64,000 nt of DNA from Phytoactinopolyspora alkaliphila (GTDB lineage Bacteria > Actinomycetota > Actinomycetes > Jiangellales > Jiangellaceae): assembly GCF_010550695.1 (NCBI RefSeq), contig NZ_JAAGOB010000005.1:59547-123546 (forward strand). Reading direction: 5' to 3'. The notes beneath the pieces were generated by a model. That model was given only the letters and a program-made list of their open reading frames with translations. It did no database searches and had not been told where the DNA came from. Of this stretch, positions 60,189 to 64,000 are shown piece after piece (position 1 is the stretch's first letter; each line of letters starts with the position of its first letter). Position numbers and translations under genes: made by a program.

Positions 60189-62927
60189 ATGCTCCACGGA
60201 CGGGTGGCAGAGGCGGCTGAGATCGCCCGGGTCCTGGCAACCGCCGCTGCGGGCCACGGTACGGCGCTCGTCATTCGCGGCGAAGCGGGCATTGGCAAGA
60301 GCGCGCTGCTTGATCACGTCGCGCGGTCGGCCTCTCACATGCGGGTCCTGCGGGCGGGATGCGTCGAGTCGGAGGCGGGCATGCCTTACGCGGCGCTCCA
60401 TCTGCTGCTTCGCCCAGCCTTGGACCGCATCGATGGTCTGCCCGAGCCGCAGGCCGCTGCCTTGCGCGCAGCGTTCGGGCTCTCCGGCACGGTGGTTCCT
60501 GACCAGCGGCTGGTCGGGTATGCGATCACGACCTTGCTGTCCCGGCTGGCGACAGAACGCCCCCTGGTGTGCCTGATCGACGACGCACACGGATTGGACC
60601 GGGAGTCGGCCGGCGCTCTTGCATTGGCCGCGCGGCGGTTACACACCGAAGCCGCCGCGATGGTTTTCGCCGCTGACGACGAGTGTCCAGGTTTTCCCGC
60701 CACAGGCCTGCGTGAGCTGCGGTTGGAACGGCTCGACGGGAACGCGGCGCGCGAGCTGCTCGCCCGATGCCCGAGCGAACTGAGCGCGCACACCCGTGAG
60801 CGGATCCTCGACGAGTCCGACGGCAATCCGATGGCGCTCCTGGAACTCGCCGCGGCCCTGTCACCGCGTCAGCGGTTCGGCCATCTTCCTCCGGAGGTGA
60901 TCGGACTCGGTGCGCTTCCGGTCCGTGGCGATGCCTACGCACCGTTCACCAGTCGGATCGGCCGTCTGCCGCCCTCCACCCGAACGCTGCTCGGTGCCGT
61001 CGCAGCAGACGGCCGAGGCGAACTGACCGTGATACTCCACGCTGCGCACAGCCTGGGGACGTCTATCGACGATCTGGCGGTGGCGGAGCGGGCCCGGCTG
61101 GTCGTCGTCGCCGACGGCCGGGTCGGATTCCGGCATCCGCTGATCCGCCCCGCCGCGTACCACGGTGTGACGATCACCAGCCGAGTAGTTGCGCACACGG
61201 CTCTCGCTCAGGCGTACGAGGCTTTTGGTGACGAGCCGGCATCGGTCTGGCACCGGGCAGCGGCCGCCACAGGACCGGACGAGCGGGTCGCCGAGCACCT
61301 CGAGCAGCTTGCCGAATGCCGGCCGGCGGATCATGGGCGTTCCGTGGCTGCGGCGGCTTACCAGTGCGCCGCCGAGCTCAGCTCCTCCATGCCGAACCGC
61401 GGTCGCCGGTTGGCCGCGGCGGCGGTCGCCGCATCCGCGTCCGGGGATCTCCGGCGAGCGGCGGCATTGGCCGATCAGGCGTTGTCCATGACCGGCGACG
61501 ACGGTGTGCTCGCGCGGCTCGCGATGATCCGGGCAGCGGCCGAGGCCGAGGCAGGCTTGCTAAGGGACGCGGCGTGGATTCTCCTTCAAGGTGCCGCCGT
61601 CGTGGCCGAGGCCGCACCGGACCTCGCTGCCGCCATGCTGATGACCGCCGCCCGGCACGCCTGGGCATGCGACTACCGCGAGGCCTTGGGCCTGGCGGCG
61701 ACCAGGGTAGCGGTCCTCCGGACATCGGACACCGTCCGCGTCTGCGCGGCTGGGATTCGAGGCCTGGCCGGCCTCGCTGGTCATGACGCCGCACGGGGGA
61801 TGGCCTCCCTCCGCCGAATGATCCTCGCCGCTGCGGATGGCCGGCCGTCACTTCCGATCGAGGTCCGGCTGCACGTGGCGGAGGCGGCTCTGCTCGTCGG
61901 TGACGACGGCACGGCGCGCGACCTCCTGACGCGGCTGGTCGCGACGTGCCGTGCACAGGGGCGCGACGACGTGCTTCCGCACGTGCTCGGTCTGCTGGCG
62001 CAGGCACAGCTGTTTCTCGGCTTGCACCAGGAGGCGCGGATCAGCGGGGAACAAGCCCTCGAGATCGCGCGGAGGACGGGCATCCGCCAGTTGCCCGGGC
62101 AGGTCCACGCGACGTTGTCCAGGATCGCCGCCGTTGAAGGCGACGAAGAGAACTCCCGCGACCTGGCGCAACGGGCCTTGTCCGAGGGTCCGACCTCGAT
62201 ACGCCAGTGGGCCGTGGGATCACGGGCATTGCTCGACCTCGGCCTCGGACGGGCCGAGGAGGCGATGGAACGGCTCAGCGAGGACGCACCAGGATGGCGC
62301 ACCGTCGTCGGGCCCGCTCTCCTGGCAGATACGGTCGAGGCTTGCGCGAGGTCGGGTCACCGTAGCGCAGCCCGGGTACCGCTGGAGCGGCTCGACGAAG
62401 CCGCCACGCACTCGGGTACGGAATGGATCCGCGCTGTCGCCCTACGTTGCCACGCCATGACAAGCGACGACGGAGCGGCGGGCGACCTGTTCGCGCAAGC
62501 GGTGTTCCTGCACCGGCAAGCGCCCACGCGTCCGTTCGAACAGGCGCGCACGGAGTTGGCCTACGGAGAGTGGCTCCGGCGGAGCCGGAGGCGAACGGAC
62601 GCGCGGGTGTACCTGCGTTCGGCGCTGGGTATCTTCGACCGGATCGGCGCGGCACCGTGGACGGATCGGGCCCGGGCGGAGTTGCGGGCTACGGGTGAGT
62701 CCCGGCCGCAACCACGGGGCGAAGAGGTGGGAGGCCTGGCGACCCTCACCGCGCAGGAGCGCATGGTCACGCAACTGGCGGCCACCGGGCTGAGCAATCA
62801 GGAGATCGCGGTCCGGATGTCCATCAGCCCGCGGACCGTCGGCTACCACCTCTACAAGGCCTATCCCAAGCTCGGGATCACCAAGCGGATCGAGCTGGCC
62901 AGGCTGGATCTCGCCGCGTCAGCATGA
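60189..62927 (+). CDS. LAL-type LuxR-family regulator (copy 2)
   Basis: 912 residues, same architecture as the protein at 48254-50977. It begins LHGRVAEAAEIARVL, has Walker A GEAGIGKSA (31-39) and Walker B PLVCLIDDAHGLD, a helical middle, and the LuxR HTH LTAQERMVTQLAATGLSNQE then SPRTVGYHLYKAYPKLGI. The last 65 residues are almost interchangeable with copy 1, so the two may recognise similar sites. ATG 60189 follows a GTG in the same frame (60186). It is divergent from the epimerase-like gene. Confidence 0.93.
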   Translation: MLHGRVAEAAEIARVLATAAAGHGTALVIRGEAGIGKSALLDHVARSASHMRVLRAGCVESEAGMPYAALHLLLRPALDRIDGLPEPQAAALRAAFGLSGTVVPDQRLVGYAITTLLSRLATERPLVCLIDDAHGLDRESAGALALAARRLHTEAAAMVFAADDECPGFPATGLRELRLERLDGNAARELLARCPSELSAHTRERILDESDGNPMALLELAAALSPRQRFGHLPPEVIGLGALPVRGDAYAPFTSRIGRLPPSTRTLLGAVAADGRGELTVILHAAHSLGTSIDDLAVAERARLVVVADGRVGFRHPLIRPAAYHGVTITSRVVAHTALAQAYEAFGDEPASVWHRAAAATGPDERVAEHLEQLAECRPADHGRSVAAAAYQCAAELSSSMPNRGRRLAAAAVAASASGDLRRAAALADQALSMTGDDGVLARLAMIRAAAEAEAGLLRDAAWILLQGAAVVAEAAPDLAAAMLMTAARHAWACDYREALGLAATRVAVLRTSDTVRVCAAGIRGLAGLAGHDAARGMASLRRMILAAADGRPSLPIEVRLHVAEAALLVGDDGTARDLLTRLVATCRAQGRDDVLPHVLGLLAQAQLFLGLHQEARISGEQALEIARRTGIRQLPGQVHATLSRIAAVEGDEENSRDLAQRALSEGPTSIRQWAVGSRALLDLGLGRAEEAMERLSEDAPGWRTVVGPALLADTVEACARSGHRSAARVPLERLDEAATHSGTEWIRAVALRCHAMTSDDGAAGDLFAQAVFLHRQAPTRPFEQARTELAYGEWLRRSRRRTDARVYLRSALGIFDRIGAAPWTDRARAELRATGESRPQPRGEEVGGLATLTAQERMVTQLAATGLSNQEIAVRMSISPRTVGYHLYKAYPKLGITKRIELARLDLAASA

Positions 62928-62964
62928 TCGCCTGTCACCAGCGTAACGGCCGAGTACAACGAGC

Positions 62965-63996
62965 TCAGCGGGGGTGCGCCCAGACGATGCAGGCCGGGCT
63001 CGGCGTACTGAACGGGGAGCCCACTTGCTGGGGCACACCGGAGCCCGGGTCGATCTCGAAGGATGTGATGGTGTCGCCGAACTGGTTGGCGGAGTAGAGG
63101 TACGCGCCGTCCGGAGAGAGGACGATGTCCCGCGGGTGGTCCCCACCGCACGGCACTCCCGTCACGAGACTGAGCTCCGGTCCGCTGACGGCCAGGACGG
63201 CTATCTCGTCGACGAAGCGATTGGCCACGTACAGGTACGAGCCGTCCGCCGAGATCCGGATGGCCGACGGGTGGCTCGCTTCGCCGGCGCCGTCCGGTCG
63301 GGTGGAGACCGTGGACAGCACCGAGCCAGCGGCAAGATCGATGACCGTCACCGTCGAGTCGAGTTCGTTGGCCACGTAGGCGTACTGGTCCCGGATCACC
63401 AGGTGGCGTGGGCCGGCTCCGGGCGGGGCGTGCAGTTCGTCGACGAGATCGAGCGTTCCGGTCGCTTCATCTAGGGCGTATCTGTACACGGTGTCCGTTC
63501 CCAGGTCCGCAGCGAGCACGTGCCCGCGGCCAGGGCCGGTGCCGGGATCGGTGACGATCATGTGCGCGTGCGCCCTCTCCTGGCGCTCGCTGTTGGGTCC
63601 CGTGCCGGTGTGCTGGATCGTGTCCGACGCGGGGGCCAGCGCTCCGTCGGCGAGAATCGGGTGCACGGCCAGCGTGCCGGAGCCGTAGGAGGCGGTGAGC
63701 AGGTAGCGCCCACTGGAATGGACGGACAGGTGGCACGGTCCACCCCCGGTCTCCTGCGGTTCCCCGAGCGCGGTGAGGCACTCGCCGTCGATCTTCCATG
63801 CCCGCACCTGCCCCTGGGCACGCTCCGCGAGTGAGTACAGGACGGTGCCGTCGGCCGAGAGCGCGAGATACATGGGGTCCGACGTCTCAGCGACGCCCAC
63901 CGGCGTGAACGTCGCGCCATCGATGTCCATCACGGTGATGCCGCTGGCTGGACTGCCTGGTCCTGTGGTCGAAGCTGCTCCCAGATATGCGCGCAT
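62965..63996 (-). CDS. Lactonase-family beta-propeller protein (YkgB/Pgl-like)
   Basis: 343 residues, seven-bladed propeller of the 6-phosphogluconolactonase (YbhE) family. Typical repeats are GPCHLSVHSSGRYLLTASYG, GAGPRHLVIRDQYAYVANEL and DHPRDIVLSPDGAYLYSANQ. There is no signal peptide. It may hydrolyse 6-phosphogluconolactone or another lactone; the family is broad. The ATG lies four bases from the window edge, and the gene appears complete. Confidence 0.9.
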   Translation of the reverse strand: MRAYLGAASTTGPGSPASGITVMDIDGATFTPVGVAETSDPMYLALSADGTVLYSLAERAQGQVRAWKIDGECLTALGEPQETGGGPCHLSVHSSGRYLLTASYGSGTLAVHPILADGALAPASDTIQHTGTGPNSERQERAHAHMIVTDPGTGPGRGHVLAADLGTDTVYRYALDEATGTLDLVDELHAPPGAGPRHLVIRDQYAYVANELDSTVTVIDLAAGSVLSTVSTRPDGAGEASHPSAIRISADGSYLYVANRFVDEIAVLAVSGPELSLVTGVPCGGDHPRDIVLSPDGAYLYSANQFGDTITSFEIDPGSGVPQQVGSPFSTPSPACIVWAHPR

Positions 63997-64000
63997 GGCA

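Overview
The window is high-GC actinobacterial chromosome, dense in both orientations, with many GTG/TTG starts and 4-nt stop/start overlaps. The block from 25.7 to 46.0 kb (hppA, bldG, DUF1998-type helicase, tad pilus genes, ssd, 6C RNA, HAD phosphatase, acsA) follows the order known from Streptomyces and, in part, mycobacteria. This places the organism in the Actinomycetes, outside both genera. No rRNA, tRNA, CRISPR or intact insertion sequence was seen.

Left part (1-13.4 kb): a 93-bp tandem repeat at the very edge, an MFS transporter, a membrane diguanylate cyclase, and a SufS-like PLP enzyme under a SAM-IV riboswitch. These are followed by two lipoproteins (one an M28 peptidase), a DUF7059-type methyltransferase, a DUF2470 protein, a decayed aminoglycoside-phosphotransferase-like pseudogene, an alpha/beta hydrolase, a NUDIX protein, a MarR/SDR divergent pair with a doubled operator, a PEBP protein and a DUF3500 protein.

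Heme island (13.4-21.9 kb): a 1196-residue three-HtaA-domain surface protein with an LPDTG anchor and a small partner with an LAATG anchor face away from a heme oxygenase-hmuTUV operon. Three DtxR/IdeR-like iron boxes lie between them. Together these form a capture, relay, import and degradation route for heme that should be repressed by iron. A TetR gene with the tail of a lost ABC-2 exporter, a six-copy short-repeat cluster, and an EamA/MocR divergent pair follow.

Conserved core (25.7-46.0 kb): a K+-independent H+-pyrophosphatase, bldG without its usual anti-sigma neighbour, a MrfA-like helicase, an EamA permease, a compact Tad pilus operon read leftward (ssd, tadA, tadB, tadC, Flp-like pilin, two TadE-like proteins), a 6C RNA, a HAD phosphatase, a PadR/DUF1707/degenerate Fic-like operon, an aldo-keto reductase, and acsA. 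Two paralogous membrane-anchored proteins with four conserved cysteines flank the PadR-AKR block.

Right part (46-64 kb) is more accessory. A LytS-like kinase truncated before its ATPase domain runs into 42-bp and 24-bp tandem repeats. Then come wrbA, two large paralogous LAL-type LuxR regulators, a MalT-like LuxR regulator, an orphan NarL-type response regulator, two MFS pumps, a CocE-type hydrolase, an NAD-dependent epimerase-like protein and a lactonase-type beta-propeller protein.
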